Shown: positions 31,769-41,594 of the stretch, one piece after another
Numbering within the stretch: position 1 is the stretch's first letter
How the letters are laid out: every line of letters begins with the position of its first letter
From: Pasteurella sp030783905
GTDB taxonomy: Bacteria; Pseudomonadota; Gammaproteobacteria; Enterobacterales; Pasteurellaceae
Assembly: GCA_051122655.1 (NCBI GenBank)
Contig: CP182107.1
Location: 62,001-126,000, forward strand
Length of the DNA stretch: 64,000 bases
Reading direction: 5' to 3'
The notes under the pieces: generated by a model
What the model saw: only the letters and a program-made list of their open reading frames with translations
Databases searched by the model: none
What the model was told of the DNA's origin: nothing
Program-made: the position numbers and the translations under genes

Positions 31769-32848
31769 ATGAATGGGTTACTTTTTACTTTTCTCAGCAT
31801 TCCGATTATTGCCACCTTACTGCCTTTTTTACCGTTTAATCACTGGGCGGTAAGGATCTTTGATTTTCCGCGGTTACAGATTGCGATCCTCAATTTTCTC
31901 TGCCTTGTCATCGGCTGGATCGTTTTGCCTGAGCCACGTTGGCTGCTTGTCATCTTACAATTATTGAACCTGATTTGTATGGGGTATCAAATTTGGGAAA
32001 TTTTGGCTTATACGCGTTTAACGCGTCCGCAAGTCTTGCAATATCAAGGTGATCGCGATCAGCGTAGTATCTCGTTATTGACCACCAATGTGCTGACGCC
32101 TAATAGGCAAGTACATAAATTATTATCGTTGATTGAACAATGGCAGCCTGATGTCGTATTAACACTCGAAACGGATCAGTGGTGGGAGGAAAAATTATCC
32201 TCTCTCGAAGATCATTATCCTTATACAGTGAAAATTCCCCTTGATAATTTATACGGTATGCACTTATATAGCTGCTTGCCTTTGCGTAATACAGAAATTC
32301 GGCATTGGGTGCAAGAGGATATTCCTTCTATTTACACAGAAGCGTGTTTGCCTTCTGGTGAGTGGATTCATTTGTATTGTTTGCATCCGATGCCACCTAC
32401 GCCAACAGAAAGTGCAACCTCAACCCAACGTGATGCCGAATTGCTCTTGGTCGGACAAGAGATCAGCGATAATAATCAGTCGGTGTTAGTGTTTGGGGAT
32501 TTAAATGATGTGGCTTGGTCTACCACCTCACGTTTATTTCAAAAAACCAGTGGTTTATTAGATCCGCGTGTAGGACGGGGATTATACAGTACCTTTCATG
32601 CGAAATACCCTTTTTTACGTTGGCCATTAGATCATATCTATCACAGTAATGACTTCATGATGCGTGAGATTCATGTGCTATCCGATATCGGTTCTGACCA
32701 TTTCCCCGTCTATGGGTGTTTCCAATACCATCCTAGTGTCGAGGTTGCTCAACCTGAGCCTGAGGTGGAGGAAAGTGATCATGAATTAGCGCAGGAAAAA
32801 ATTGCTGAAGCGGAGCCAGAGAAAAAAGTGATAGAGGAGAAATATTAG
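31769..32848 (+). CDS. endonuclease/exonuclease/phosphatase family membrane protein
   Basis: About 359 residues from MNGLLFTFLS; a TTG at 31751 is an alternative start. Three N-terminal hydrophobic segments (to about residue 85) precede a domain with LLTTNVLTPN, DVVLTLETDQWW, VFGDLNDVAWS, PLDHIYHS and GSDHFPVYG, which carry the conserved Asn, Glu, Asp-Asn and Asp-His residues of the Mg-dependent EEP fold. The last 35 residues are a highly acidic Glu-rich tail. Substrate unknown; could cleave nucleic acid or a phospholipid-type ester at the membrane. Confidence 0.85.
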   Translation: MNGLLFTFLSIPIIATLLPFLPFNHWAVRIFDFPRLQIAILNFLCLVIGWIVLPEPRWLLVILQLLNLICMGYQIWEILAYTRLTRPQVLQYQGDRDQRSISLLTTNVLTPNRQVHKLLSLIEQWQPDVVLTLETDQWWEEKLSSLEDHYPYTVKIPLDNLYGMHLYSCLPLRNTEIRHWVQEDIPSIYTEACLPSGEWIHLYCLHPMPPTPTESATSTQRDAELLLVGQEISDNNQSVLVFGDLNDVAWSTTSRLFQKTSGLLDPRVGRGLYSTFHAKYPFLRWPLDHIYHSNDFMMREIHVLSDIGSDHFPVYGCFQYHPSVEVAQPEPEVEESDHELAQEKIAEAEPEKKVIEEKY

Positions 32849-32905
32849 ACCCAGAAGGGTGCTCGGGGAAAATCGCGCGACTGGCTACAGATGAAATGAG
32901 GCAAA

Positions 32906-32938
32906 AAAATGGCACCTTGCGAGGTGCCATTTTGTTAT
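32906..32938. terminator. convergent bidirectional terminator
   Basis: Perfect 12-bp stem AAAATGGCACCT / AGGTGCCATTTT with loop TGCG. It sits between the convergent EEP protein gene and the phosphomutase gene. Confidence 0.85.
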
Positions 32939-32951
32939 CTGCTAAGTATGC

Positions 32952-34607
32952 TTAACAAGCCTGTTTACCAAATTCATCTTGACGTAAAATGTGACGTACA
33001 CTTTCATCAAATTGAGCTAATACTTGTTCGGCATCTTTCGGATCTTTCCCTTTCGCATCAAGGTAGAACTTGATTTTTGGTTCTGTACCAGATGGACGGA
33101 CAATCAAACGGCTACCATTTTCGAGGACAAACACTAAAATATCACTTTGGCGATCGGTTTTGGTGTGATCCAAGAATTGTGCCACGTTGAAACCACCAAT
33201 GTTGCTCGGCGGATTTTGACGAAGTGCGGCCATTAATTTGCCAATTTCTGATAAATCATCCACACGAATAGAAATTTGTCCGCTCACATAAGCACCAAAT
33301 TCTTGCGTGAATTCATCTGCGTAGTCGGCCAAGGTTTTGCCTTGTTTTTTCAAATTGCGTACTAAATCTAAGAATGCAATCGCTGCGGAGATCCCGTCTT
33401 TATCACGTACTTTGTCTGGATCGACTAAATAGCCTAAGGCTTCTTCAAAGCCGAATAACAAGCCATCGACTTTACCAATATATTTAAAGCCAGTGAGCGT
33501 TTCTTCCGATTGGAAACCGTATTTTTTCGCGATTTCAGCAAGCGCTGGGGACGACACTAATGAACAAGCAAGAATACCTTTTTGTCCTTGTGCATGATAT
33601 TGTTTCGCTAAATACCAACCTAAGAAACAGCCTACCACGTTACCATGCAATGGTTTCCAATTTCCTTCCGCATCTGGTACGGCCACCGCTAAACGGTCAG
33701 CATCAGGGTCGTTGGCAAGAATAAATTCAGCATTTTTTTCTTTTGCTACTTTAATGGCTAAGTCTAATGCGCCTTTTTCTTCTGGGTTTGGGAAGTTTAC
33801 TGTTGGGAAAGTACCATCTGGCCACACTTGTTCTGCCACTAAATGCGGTTGCGGTAAACCTGCTTTGGCTAGGGTTTTACTTAACACTTCATAGCCGACA
33901 CCGTGCATTGCGGTATACACATAGTTAATGTCTGTTTGCGGTTCTTTAGCAAGGCTAGCCGTTTTGGCAATGTAGGCATCAACTACTTCATCATCTAATA
34001 CGATAAAATCTTGGCTACGCGGTAAATCGTTAATTGAGCCGGCTGCCACTTTATCAATCAGTTTGGCAATGTCTTTGTCAGCAGGTGATACAATTTGACC
34101 ACCGCCATTGGCTTTACCTAAATAGACTTTATAGCCATTATCTTCTGGTGGGTTATGACTTGCGGTCACCATGACACCTGCCGTGGTATCGAAATATTTG
34201 ATCGCATAAGCAAGGACTGGGGTCGGTAATTTACGTGGTAATAAGTAAGCTTTGATGCCTGCGCCAGCCATGATTTCGGCCGTATCACGTGCAAATACAT
34301 CTGAATTTTTACGCCCGTCATAGCCAATCACAATAGAAGGGGTGTGATCATAGTCTTTTAAATAATTGGCTAAGCCCCCCGCTGCTTGCGCAACTAACAC
34401 GCGGTTCATCCCCATTGGTCCGGCTTGTAAACGACCACGTAAGCCAGCGGTACCAAACTGTAAACGTCCATCAAAGCGAGCATTTAATTCTGCGTTTGCT
34501 TTAGCATCACCTGTTTTTGCTGCCTCAAGAAGTGCGGTGAGTTCTGCATGAGTTTCAGGATCAGGATCTTGTGCTAACCAATTTTGAGCAAGGGTTAAAA
34601 TTGACAT
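32952..34607 (-). CDS. phosphoglucomutase/phosphomannomutase, large phospho-sugar mutase type
   Basis: 551 residues, alpha-D-phosphohexomutase superfamily with all four domains. Catalytic phosphoserine loop GVMVTASHNPPEDNGYK, metal loop ANDPDADRLAVAV, sugar-binding loop GFEEALGYLVDPDKV and phosphate-binding loop RPSGTEPKIKFYLDAKG. FGTAGLRGRLQAGPMGMN near the N-terminus is typical of this long type (eukaryote-like PGM2 and B. subtilis PgcA). Interconverts hexose 1- and 6-phosphates, feeding glycogen and surface-sugar synthesis. AAGGAG precedes the ATG. Confidence 0.93.
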   Translation of the reverse strand: MSILTLAQNWLAQDPDPETHAELTALLEAAKTGDAKANAELNARFDGRLQFGTAGLRGRLQAGPMGMNRVLVAQAAGGLANYLKDYDHTPSIVIGYDGRKNSDVFARDTAEIMAGAGIKAYLLPRKLPTPVLAYAIKYFDTTAGVMVTASHNPPEDNGYKVYLGKANGGGQIVSPADKDIAKLIDKVAAGSINDLPRSQDFIVLDDEVVDAYIAKTASLAKEPQTDINYVYTAMHGVGYEVLSKTLAKAGLPQPHLVAEQVWPDGTFPTVNFPNPEEKGALDLAIKVAKEKNAEFILANDPDADRLAVAVPDAEGNWKPLHGNVVGCFLGWYLAKQYHAQGQKGILACSLVSSPALAEIAKKYGFQSEETLTGFKYIGKVDGLLFGFEEALGYLVDPDKVRDKDGISAAIAFLDLVRNLKKQGKTLADYADEFTQEFGAYVSGQISIRVDDLSEIGKLMAALRQNPPSNIGGFNVAQFLDHTKTDRQSDILVFVLENGSRLIVRPSGTEPKIKFYLDAKGKDPKDAEQVLAQFDESVRHILRQDEFGKQAC

Positions 34608-34814
34608 AAATTCTCCTTAATTGTATTAAAAAGTACGCGGTATATTGCATGATTAGACTAGCTGAAAAAGAGCAGAATGAAAATGATCAAACTCAAATTA
34701 TTTGAACTGAGTCACTTTGCAATCGATTACGTTCTTATTTATCTGGAAAGGAGAGCAAGACCTGTATAAGAAAAGGGTAAAAAGAGAGAAACTTATTCTC
34801 TCTGTCATGCGACC

Positions 34815-35366
34815 TTATAATAGGAAAGCAGCGCCCCATTTAATGATATCAAAGAAGAATTTATTTTGGTTGGTTGCTACACCGTCTGGATTGGGTTTTT
34901 CTTGCGGAGAGAGATCCTCTACCATGCCACTTTTATATTGTCCTTTGACCACAGCAAGATCATCTTTTGCTTGTTTTCTCAACAAACGACATTGTTCTTC
35001 TTCTAATGACTTTTCTTGAGCTTGCTTAAACTTTTTGTACTGACGGGTGGCATAGCCCATGGATTTTTCATCAGCTTGGATCATTTTGACATATTGCTCA
35101 CCAATAATTGCTTCTAATGGGTAGAAAAACACATATTGTGAATGGATATAGGCATCTTCTTTAGAAAAATATTCATGTTGGATACGGGTTAAATTGGGGT
35201 AAATACATTGTTCTGCTTGTGTGCTGGCGATCGCCCAACGTTGGGCATCTTGATCAGATAACTCATAATCAAGATTAGCAAATTCAGCCGGAAATGTACT
35301 GGGTTTGCTGGATAAACAAGCCGTAAGAGGCAAGGTTGTGATGAGTAGCATCAATATTCTTAACAT
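34815..35366 (-). CDS. lipoprotein of unknown function
   Basis: 183 residues. The lipoprotein signal is MLRILMLLITTLPLTAC with lipobox LTAC (Cys17). The mature part is mostly helical and shares a spaced pattern with the lipoprotein at 62355: a cysteine before Pro-x-Leu (QCIYPNL here, YCLLPEL there), EAIIGEQYVKMIQAD against EQIVGKSAANVIYDD, and an EEQCRLLRKQ segment against ESECRQLKER. The C-terminus ends in a short hydrophobic stretch (IIKWGAAFLL). The two look like paralogues. Function unknown. Confidence 0.8.
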   Translation of the reverse strand: MLRILMLLITTLPLTACLSSKPSTFPAEFANLDYELSDQDAQRWAIASTQAEQCIYPNLTRIQHEYFSKEDAYIHSQYVFFYPLEAIIGEQYVKMIQADEKSMGYATRQYKKFKQAQEKSLEEEQCRLLRKQAKDDLAVVKGQYKSGMVEDLSPQEKPNPDGVATNQNKFFFDIIKWGAAFLL

Positions 35367-35493
35367 ATTACACCTTAAAAAGGAGAAAAATTGCGCGCGA
35401 TTGTAGCAATAATTAGACTATTCGCAAAGCCTTTGATGGCCGCATGAACACAAAAGTGCGCTGTGTTTTTAGTTTGTTTTGTAGGGCGTTGAA

Positions 35494-37269
35494 TTAACAA
35501 GCTCCACTTTGCTCCTGAATATGCAATTGCTGTGAATGGTGTGGGATTAAGGTCGAGCGGTGTCCAACACTGATCAGAGTAATCTGAGGGAGTTCATTTT
35601 TCAGTAAGCGATACATCGCGTCTTCCAATCCTTCATCCATACTGGCGGTGGCTTCATCTAAGAAGGCAACAATCGGTTTATGCAATAAAATACGCGCAAA
35701 CGAGAGACGTTGTTGTTCGCCTAAAGAAAGCACGCGTGTCCAGTCATTTTCCTGTTCTAGCTTATGGCTTAAATGGGCGAGTTGTACTTTTGCTAGCAAG
35801 TCTGCTATTTGTCGTTGATTTACATCTTCAGGCGCCAGTTCAGGATAAAATAACGCATCAATTAGACGACCTTGTGGCAAATAGGGCTTTTGAGAGAGAA
35901 AGAGCGTATCTTGTTGTGGACGTGCAATCGTTCCGCTAGCATAAGGCCATAACCCCGCAATCGTTCTTAACAGCGTGGTTTTCCCTACGCCAGAATGCCC
36001 TTGAATTAATAGCCATGTGCCGAGAGGAAATTGCAGATTGAGTTTATCAATGAGTGTTTTGCCTTGTGGGGTTTCCACGTTGAGATCATGAAAACAAATG
36101 TCCTGCTCACTTTCTTTGAGGATTAATTGAGTTGGGCGGTTAGCGGCTTTAATCGCACTATGAAAACCCGTTAAACGATTTAATACGGCACGATAAGCGG
36201 CAAAGTCATCATAGGAATTACGGAAAAAAGATAAAGAGGATTGCACTCGGCCAAAGGCACTGGCGGTTTGCATTAAGTCCCCCAGTGTGATTTGTTGACT
36301 AAAATAGCGGCTGACTTGAATCACGAACGGAAATACGACAGAAATTTGCGTGATGATTAAGTTAAAGCCCGATAATTTTAATGTTCGATAAATCACTTGC
36401 CAGACATTATCAATCACTTGATTAAATTGTGTTGTTAATAAGCGTTTTTCCATTTTTTCGCCACGGTAAAAGGCAATGCTTTCTGCATATTCTTTTAAAC
36501 GAATAAGTGAATAACGGTAGTTGGCGTTTAATCGTTCATTGGCAAAATTCAATTGAATTAAGGGACGACCAATTTTAAATGCCACAATACTGCTAAAGAG
36601 CACGTAAATAAAGACCAAAAAGACCATCGCATGGGGAATCTCTATATTGGCAATCGTCATTGGGCCAGAGAGATTCCACAAAATAAGCGTAAAGGCAATA
36701 ATTGAAACAATAGAAGAAATTAAACCCGTGGCAAACTCTAAGCTAGTGGAAACAAAAGCACTCACATCTTGTTGAATACGTTGATCAGGGTTATCTAATT
36801 GCGCTTTCACATATTGCGTTTTGTAATACGCCTGATTTTCTGTCCATTTATTGAGCATTTGATTATTTAGCCACACTCGCCAGTGGATCAGAAAACGCTT
36901 GCTGAGATAGTAAGTCAGTAGTGCATTGGTTACGCTTGAGCTAGCGATCACGGCAAAAACGATCATTTGTTGCCAAAACACCGTTGCATTCATATCTTGT
37001 AGTGATTTGTACAGGGCGTTATACCAATTTGATGCTAAGATATCGATCCGTACTGAAAGTAAATTTAACAACACAATGATCACAAAGTAGAACAGCGGAA
37101 GCATACTGTGTTTAGGATGAAAATAGTCTTTCGCTAATAACCAAAATTGCTGGCCCCATTGGGTGGTTTTTGCCAAGAGATAAATGGTGAAAGGAAAGAG
37201 TAACGTTGTCAGTGAGAGGCTTTTTAGTAACCAAATAAAAGAGTCGTATAGCTCTTGTGACCAATTCAT
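35494..37269 (-). CDS. ABC transporter fused permease/ATPase, YddA/SbmA-BacA type
   Basis: About 591 residues from MNWSQELYDSFIWLLKS, preceded by a weak GGAA site; a frame to 37323 would add 18 residues without a better site. The permease half has about six membrane helices with the SbmA/BacA-like stretch ASNWYNALYKSLQDMN and NPDQRIQQDVSAF. The C-terminal ATPase has Walker A LIQGHSGVGKTTLLRTIAGL, signature LSLGEQQRLSFARIL and VAFLDEATASMDEG. Relatives take up peptides or vitamin B12, or are described as exporters; substrate unknown. Divergent from yidE. Confidence 0.85.
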   Translation of the reverse strand: MNWSQELYDSFIWLLKSLSLTTLLFPFTIYLLAKTTQWGQQFWLLAKDYFHPKHSMLPLFYFVIIVLLNLLSVRIDILASNWYNALYKSLQDMNATVFWQQMIVFAVIASSSVTNALLTYYLSKRFLIHWRVWLNNQMLNKWTENQAYYKTQYVKAQLDNPDQRIQQDVSAFVSTSLEFATGLISSIVSIIAFTLILWNLSGPMTIANIEIPHAMVFLVFIYVLFSSIVAFKIGRPLIQLNFANERLNANYRYSLIRLKEYAESIAFYRGEKMEKRLLTTQFNQVIDNVWQVIYRTLKLSGFNLIITQISVVFPFVIQVSRYFSQQITLGDLMQTASAFGRVQSSLSFFRNSYDDFAAYRAVLNRLTGFHSAIKAANRPTQLILKESEQDICFHDLNVETPQGKTLIDKLNLQFPLGTWLLIQGHSGVGKTTLLRTIAGLWPYASGTIARPQQDTLFLSQKPYLPQGRLIDALFYPELAPEDVNQRQIADLLAKVQLAHLSHKLEQENDWTRVLSLGEQQRLSFARILLHKPIVAFLDEATASMDEGLEDAMYRLLKNELPQITLISVGHRSTLIPHHSQQLHIQEQSGAC

Positions 37270-37451
37270 AGTTGTTCCAAAATAATGTTTAAAAAACAAT
37301 CCAATATTGTTAAGAATTTTCATATTTTTAGCAAGAAAAATGTGACTAAGATTAAATTTTTAGTATTTCTTCAAGTTTTTAAAAAAAGAGGTTGTTATAA
37401 TCCATTTTAGTTATTTTTTGTTAAATTTTTAAAATTGATGTAGAGGTCGAG

Positions 37452-39113
37452 ATGAGTGATATTGCAATCACGATTAGCCTCCTTGCTCTTGTCGCTGTCA
37501 TTGGGTTGTGGATAGGACATTGGAAGATTAGAGGCGTGGGGTTAGGTATTGGTGGCGTGTTATTTGGTGGGATTATTGTCGCTCATTTCACCAACCAATA
37601 TGGTTTAACACTTGATGCACATACGATGCATTTTATTCAAGAGTTTGGTTTAATTTTATTCGTGTATACGATTGGTATTCAGGTGGGGCCGGGCTTTTTC
37701 GCCTCATTACGCCAATCGGGCTTAAAATTAAATGGGTTTGCCGCGTTAATTGTGTTATTGGGCTCTGTCGCGGTGGTTGTGATTCATAAGCTCGCTGATG
37801 TTCCCTTAGATATTATTCTCGGGATTTACTCTGGTGCGGTGACCAATACGCCATCTTTAGGGGCGGGTCAACAAATTCTTTCTGAGTTAGGGCTAACACA
37901 AACAACCTCAACTATGGGGATGGCCTATGCGATAGCTTATCCCTTCGGGATTTGTGGGATTTTGTTGAGTATGTGGTTAATCCGCTTATTCTTCCGCATT
38001 AAAATTGATGATGAAGCGAAAAGTTTCCTCAAAGAAAGCGGGCAAGATAAAGAAACCCTTGGCTCGATAAATGTCAGAGTCACTAATCCGAATTTAGATG
38101 GGCTACGTTTAGTGGACATTCCCGGCTTTGATGAACAAAGAGACATCGTGTGTACGCGTTTAAAACGGGATGAACATATTAGTGTGCCACAAGCTGATAC
38201 GATTATTCAGATCGGCGATTTATTGCGTTTAGTCGGGGAAATTCCATTATTACGTAAAATCAGATTAGTTTTAGGCGAAGAGGTTGATGTGCCTTTATCT
38301 AGTTTTACTGGCGATTTACGCTCTGATCGTATTGTGGTCACCAATGAAAAAGTACTGGGTAAGAAAATTCGTGCATTGGGTATTCATCAGAAGTATGGCG
38401 TAGTGATATCGCGTTTAAACCGTACGGGGGTTGAACTGGTACCGACAGCGAATACCACCTTACAATTTGGTGATGTGTTGCATGTGGTGGGACGTAGCGA
38501 TATGTTAAATCAAGCCGTCTCACTTCTCGGTAATGCACAACAAAAACTGCAACAAGTACAAATGTTACCCGTGTTTATTGGAATTGGTTTAGGCGTACTA
38601 TTAGGCTCCATTCCTTTCCATCTTCCTGGTTTTCCCGTGCCACTCAAACTTGGTTTAGCGGGGGGGCCATTAGTGGTGGCCTTAATTTTGGCGCGTATCG
38701 GGAGCATTGGTAAACTGTATTGGTTTATGCCTCCTAGCGCCAACTTAGCCTTGCGTGAGATTGGGATTGTCTTATTCCTTGCGGTAGTCGGGTTAAAATC
38801 TGGTGGCAATTTTGTTGATACCTTAGTCAATGGCAATGGTCTAGAATGGATGGTTTATGGTATTTTCATCACCTTTGTGCCCTTAATGATTGTTGGGATC
38901 ATTGCTCGCTTGTATGCCAAAATGAACTACTTAAGTTTATGTGGTTTATTAGCGGGTTCGATGACTGATCCGCCTGCCTTGGCGTTCGCGAATGCGATTA
39001 AAGAGGATAGCGGTGCCTCCGCGTTATCTTATGCAACGGTATATCCACTCGTGATGTTTTTACGGATTATCTCACCTCAGCTATTGGCTATTTTGCTGTG
39101 GACATTGCTGTAA
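37452..39113 (+). CDS. yidE: putative transporter YidE, AAE (AspT-type) family
   Basis: 553 residues, the same length as E. coli YidE. Two blocks of hydrophobic helices flank two central RCK-C domains, at about residues 195-280 and 282-365 (ERDIVCTRLKRDEHISVPQ-like and YGVVISRLNRTGVELVP segments). Family motifs GVTNTP-like GAVTNTPSLGAGQQ and GSMTDPPALAFANA occur in the two membrane halves. AspT relatives exchange amino acids, but the YidE substrate is unknown. GAGGTCGAG precedes the ATG. A terminator built on the uptake signal follows. Confidence 0.88.
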   Translation: MSDIAITISLLALVAVIGLWIGHWKIRGVGLGIGGVLFGGIIVAHFTNQYGLTLDAHTMHFIQEFGLILFVYTIGIQVGPGFFASLRQSGLKLNGFAALIVLLGSVAVVVIHKLADVPLDIILGIYSGAVTNTPSLGAGQQILSELGLTQTTSTMGMAYAIAYPFGICGILLSMWLIRLFFRIKIDDEAKSFLKESGQDKETLGSINVRVTNPNLDGLRLVDIPGFDEQRDIVCTRLKRDEHISVPQADTIIQIGDLLRLVGEIPLLRKIRLVLGEEVDVPLSSFTGDLRSDRIVVTNEKVLGKKIRALGIHQKYGVVISRLNRTGVELVPTANTTLQFGDVLHVVGRSDMLNQAVSLLGNAQQKLQQVQMLPVFIGIGLGVLLGSIPFHLPGFPVPLKLGLAGGPLVVALILARIGSIGKLYWFMPPSANLALREIGIVLFLAVVGLKSGGNFVDTLVNGNGLEWMVYGIFITFVPLMIVGIIARLYAKMNYLSLCGLLAGSMTDPPALAFANAIKEDSGASALSYATVYPLVMFLRIISPQLLAILLWTLL

Positions 39114-39117
39114 TAAC

Positions 39118-39150
39118 AAAAAACCGCACATTAAAGTGCGGTTTTTTATT
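39118..39150. terminator. terminator containing an uptake signal
   Basis: Perfect 12-bp stem AAAAAACCGCAC / GTGCGGTTTTTT, loop ATTAAA. The right side contains AAGTGCGGT at 39134-39142. Serves the convergent yidE and yfcZ genes. Confidence 0.88.
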
Positions 39151-39156
39151 TGTTTT

Positions 39157-39447
39157 TTATCGCGTAGAAAGTTGGAAAATCATGGCTTCCGCTTGGCAAC
39201 TAAATACAAATTGTGCTTTAAGCAACGCGCCTTGTTCTACTGCTGAAATATTGCTTATGATTTGACAAGGATCGCTTTCAGCCGCTTTGGCTTTTTCGGT
39301 TAAATAAGCCAGTGCTTCTTCGGCTTGCGCTTCAGTGGCATACACTTGTTCAAATTCTACTGTGCAGTCTGAGCCATCAATGATCGTGCCCACATCCACA
39401 CAACAACAGGCTTTGGCTTCTTCTGGGTTGCATTTTAATTTACTCAT
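39157..39447 (-). CDS. yfcZ: YfcZ/YiiS family (DUF406) protein
   Basis: 96 residues from MSKLKCNPEEAKACCCVDVG, with AGAAGGAAA upstream; an upstream extension to 39483 is unlikely. The Cys-rich start, TIIDGSDCTVEF and AEEALAYLTEKAKAAESDPC define the family. In E. coli yfcZ is the divergent neighbour of fadL, as here, which supports the name. Function unknown. Confidence 0.9.
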   Translation of the reverse strand: MSKLKCNPEEAKACCCVDVGTIIDGSDCTVEFEQVYATEAQAEEALAYLTEKAKAAESDPCQIISNISAVEQGALLKAQFVFSCQAEAMIFQLSTR

Positions 39448-39690
39448 ACTTTTTCCTTCTAATTTTGATGAAATATTTAGCACATTTTAACACTGTTCCT
39501 GTTATTCGTAAAATTTAACCCCGTATTTTATGGGGAAATCAGGCGGTTGGTATGCCCGTACTGGTCTGAACTCTTGCCAAATCAGATAAATACATTTGCA
39601 CCCCTCTAGAGACTTCTTTAGAATCCCAACGTTTTACTACAATTTATTACAAATAACTTAAATAACTTCAATAACAAAGGTCTAATAATT

Positions 39691-40980
39691 ATGGCGAAAA
39701 CTAGCAAATTTACTCAAACTTTTCTTGCTTCTGTATTGGCAGTGGCGGCAGGTGGCGCTTCAGCTGCCGCGTTCCAACTTGCTGAAGTATCTACCTCTGG
39801 TCTAGGACGTGCTTATGCGGGGGAAGCCGCGATTGCAGATAATGCGGCTGTCGTTGCCACGAACCCAGCACTAATGAGTTTATTGAAACAAGCTGAAATC
39901 TCTGTTGGCGCCATTTATGTGGATCCAAAAATCCATTTATCCTCACCGCTGAAAGGTTTTTCCTACAAAAATATTGCTCCGAATGCATTAGTGCCGACTG
40001 TTTATGGCGTGTATCCAATTAACGAAAAATTTGCAGTGGGTGGCGGTCTAAATGTGAATTATGGTTTGGCGACCGAATTTGATGATAAATATGCTGGTGG
40101 TTTTTTAGGCGGGAATACTGATTTAACTGCGATTAACTTTAACTTGAGCGGTGCTTATCGTGTCACCGAGAAATTCAGCGTTGGTTTAGGTTTAAATGCA
40201 GTACACGCTAAAGCAAAACTTGAGCGTTATGCCGGAGGATTAGCAAAACAAAAATTTCAAAATCCTCCTCTTGGTATTAAAGAAACTAGTGTAATTTCAA
40301 AACTACAAGGGGATCAATGGGGGCTTGGTTGGAATGCGGGATTGGTATATGAATTTAATGAACGTAACCGTATTGGTGTCGCCTATCATTCACAAGTAGA
40401 TATTGATTTTAAAGGACAATATTCAAACCAATTTCCAACCTCAAATAACCTTGTAGTACAAGGGTTGAGTGCGCAAGGTATTACCGCAACTGGTGGCAAA
40501 GAAATCTCAGGCACCTTACATTTACCATTACCTGCGTACTGGGAAATTTCAGGCTATCATAGAATGACCGATCGTTTTGCAATGCACTATAGCTATAAAT
40601 ATACCCAATGGAGCAAATTTAAAGAATTACGTGCTAAAGGCACTGACGGCAACACCTTATTTAGCAAAACAGAAGCATTCCGTGATTCTTCCCGTATTGC
40701 GCTTGGGGCGAGCTATGAGGTAACCGATGCATTAACGGTACGTACGGGTATTGCCTATGATGAAAGTGCAGCGGATGAACATAACACCATTTCTATCCCT
40801 GATACAGATCGTACTTGGTTCAGTGTTGGTGCCACTTACCACTTCACGCCAAATGTATCGCTTGATGCAGGCTTTGCACACTTAACGGGTAAGAAAAATA
40901 CCTTTACAGAAGAGAAGGTGCCATTTACAAGTAAAGCGAGCGCAAACCTTTACGGTTTAAATGTGAATTACCGTTTCTAA
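39691..40980 (+). CDS. fadL: long-chain fatty acid outer-membrane transporter FadL / OmpP1
   Basis: 429 residues. Signal peptide ends GGASAAAFQLAE. The N-terminal plug motif NPALMSLLKQAEIS matches the FadL NPA region, and STSGLGRAYAGEAAIADNAA is the family start. It ends LYGLNVNYRF with terminal phenylalanine, typical of outer-membrane beta-barrels. In Haemophilus the homologue is the surface antigen P1. Intergenic sequence before it is about 240 bp and AT-rich. A UUCG-capped terminator follows. Confidence 0.95.
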   Translation: MAKTSKFTQTFLASVLAVAAGGASAAAFQLAEVSTSGLGRAYAGEAAIADNAAVVATNPALMSLLKQAEISVGAIYVDPKIHLSSPLKGFSYKNIAPNALVPTVYGVYPINEKFAVGGGLNVNYGLATEFDDKYAGGFLGGNTDLTAINFNLSGAYRVTEKFSVGLGLNAVHAKAKLERYAGGLAKQKFQNPPLGIKETSVISKLQGDQWGLGWNAGLVYEFNERNRIGVAYHSQVDIDFKGQYSNQFPTSNNLVVQGLSAQGITATGGKEISGTLHLPLPAYWEISGYHRMTDRFAMHYSYKYTQWSKFKELRAKGTDGNTLFSKTEAFRDSSRIALGASYEVTDALTVRTGIAYDESAADEHNTISIPDTDRTWFSVGATYHFTPNVSLDAGFAHLTGKKNTFTEEKVPFTSKASANLYGLNVNYRF

Positions 40981-41002
40981 TTTAAACAAAATCAAGCATA
41001 AT

Positions 41003-41032
41003 AAAGCGTACTTCGGTACGCTTTTATTTTTT
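41003..41032 (+). terminator. terminator after fadL
   Basis: Perfect 9-bp stem AAAGCGTAC / GTACGCTTT closed by the stable TTCG tetraloop and followed by TATTTTTT. Confidence 0.92.
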
Positions 41033-41042
41033 AGAGGATATT

Positions 41043-41585
41043 ATGTCAGCGATTTATTATTGCTATGAGAATTCACCTGTGGGGCGTTTAGTAATGCTGT
41101 GCCAAGAAGATAAACTGACCCATCTTGACTTTGTGCGAGATCAGGTTACCCCTCATCCGGATTGGGTTTTAGATGAAAATCGACCGCTCTTTTTACAGGT
41201 CAAACACGCCTTGCATGCCTATTTTGCCGGCAAAGGCGCGGATTTCGCTTCGATTCCGTTAGCCCCGCAAGGGACTGTATTCCAGCAACGTGTTTGGCGC
41301 GCGCTACAGCAACTGGCGTATGGTGAAAGCACCACTTATGCGGAATTGGCTAAGCGTATTGGCAACCCTCAAGCGGTACGTGCAGTGGGTGGGGCGGTTG
41401 GTCGTAATCCTATTAGTATTCTGATTCCTTGTCATCGCGTGTTAAGCAAACAACGTGAATTGACGGGTTTTGGTGGCGGTTTGCCCATCAAACGCCATTT
41501 GTTGCAATTAGAACAGATTGACTATGTGGATCGGGGGATTGAGTTTGTGAAACCGAAACACCTCAAAAAATATCAGCCTAATTGA
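41043..41585 (+). CDS. ogt: methylated-DNA-protein cysteine methyltransferase
   Basis: 180 residues. Suicide repair of O6-alkylguanine. Active site ILIPCHRV with acceptor Cys130; helix-turn-helix QQLAYGESTTYAELAKRIGN and the asparagine hinge GRNPISI precede it. AGAGGATATT is the ribosome site. mutH starts 10 bp after the stop, with an uptake signal in between (41585-41593). Ogt-MutH form a DNA-repair pair here. Confidence 0.93.
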   Translation: MSAIYYCYENSPVGRLVMLCQEDKLTHLDFVRDQVTPHPDWVLDENRPLFLQVKHALHAYFAGKGADFASIPLAPQGTVFQQRVWRALQQLAYGESTTYAELAKRIGNPQAVRAVGGAVGRNPISILIPCHRVLSKQRELTGFGGGLPIKRHLLQLEQIDYVDRGIEFVKPKHLKKYQPN

Positions 41586-41594
41586 CCGCACTTT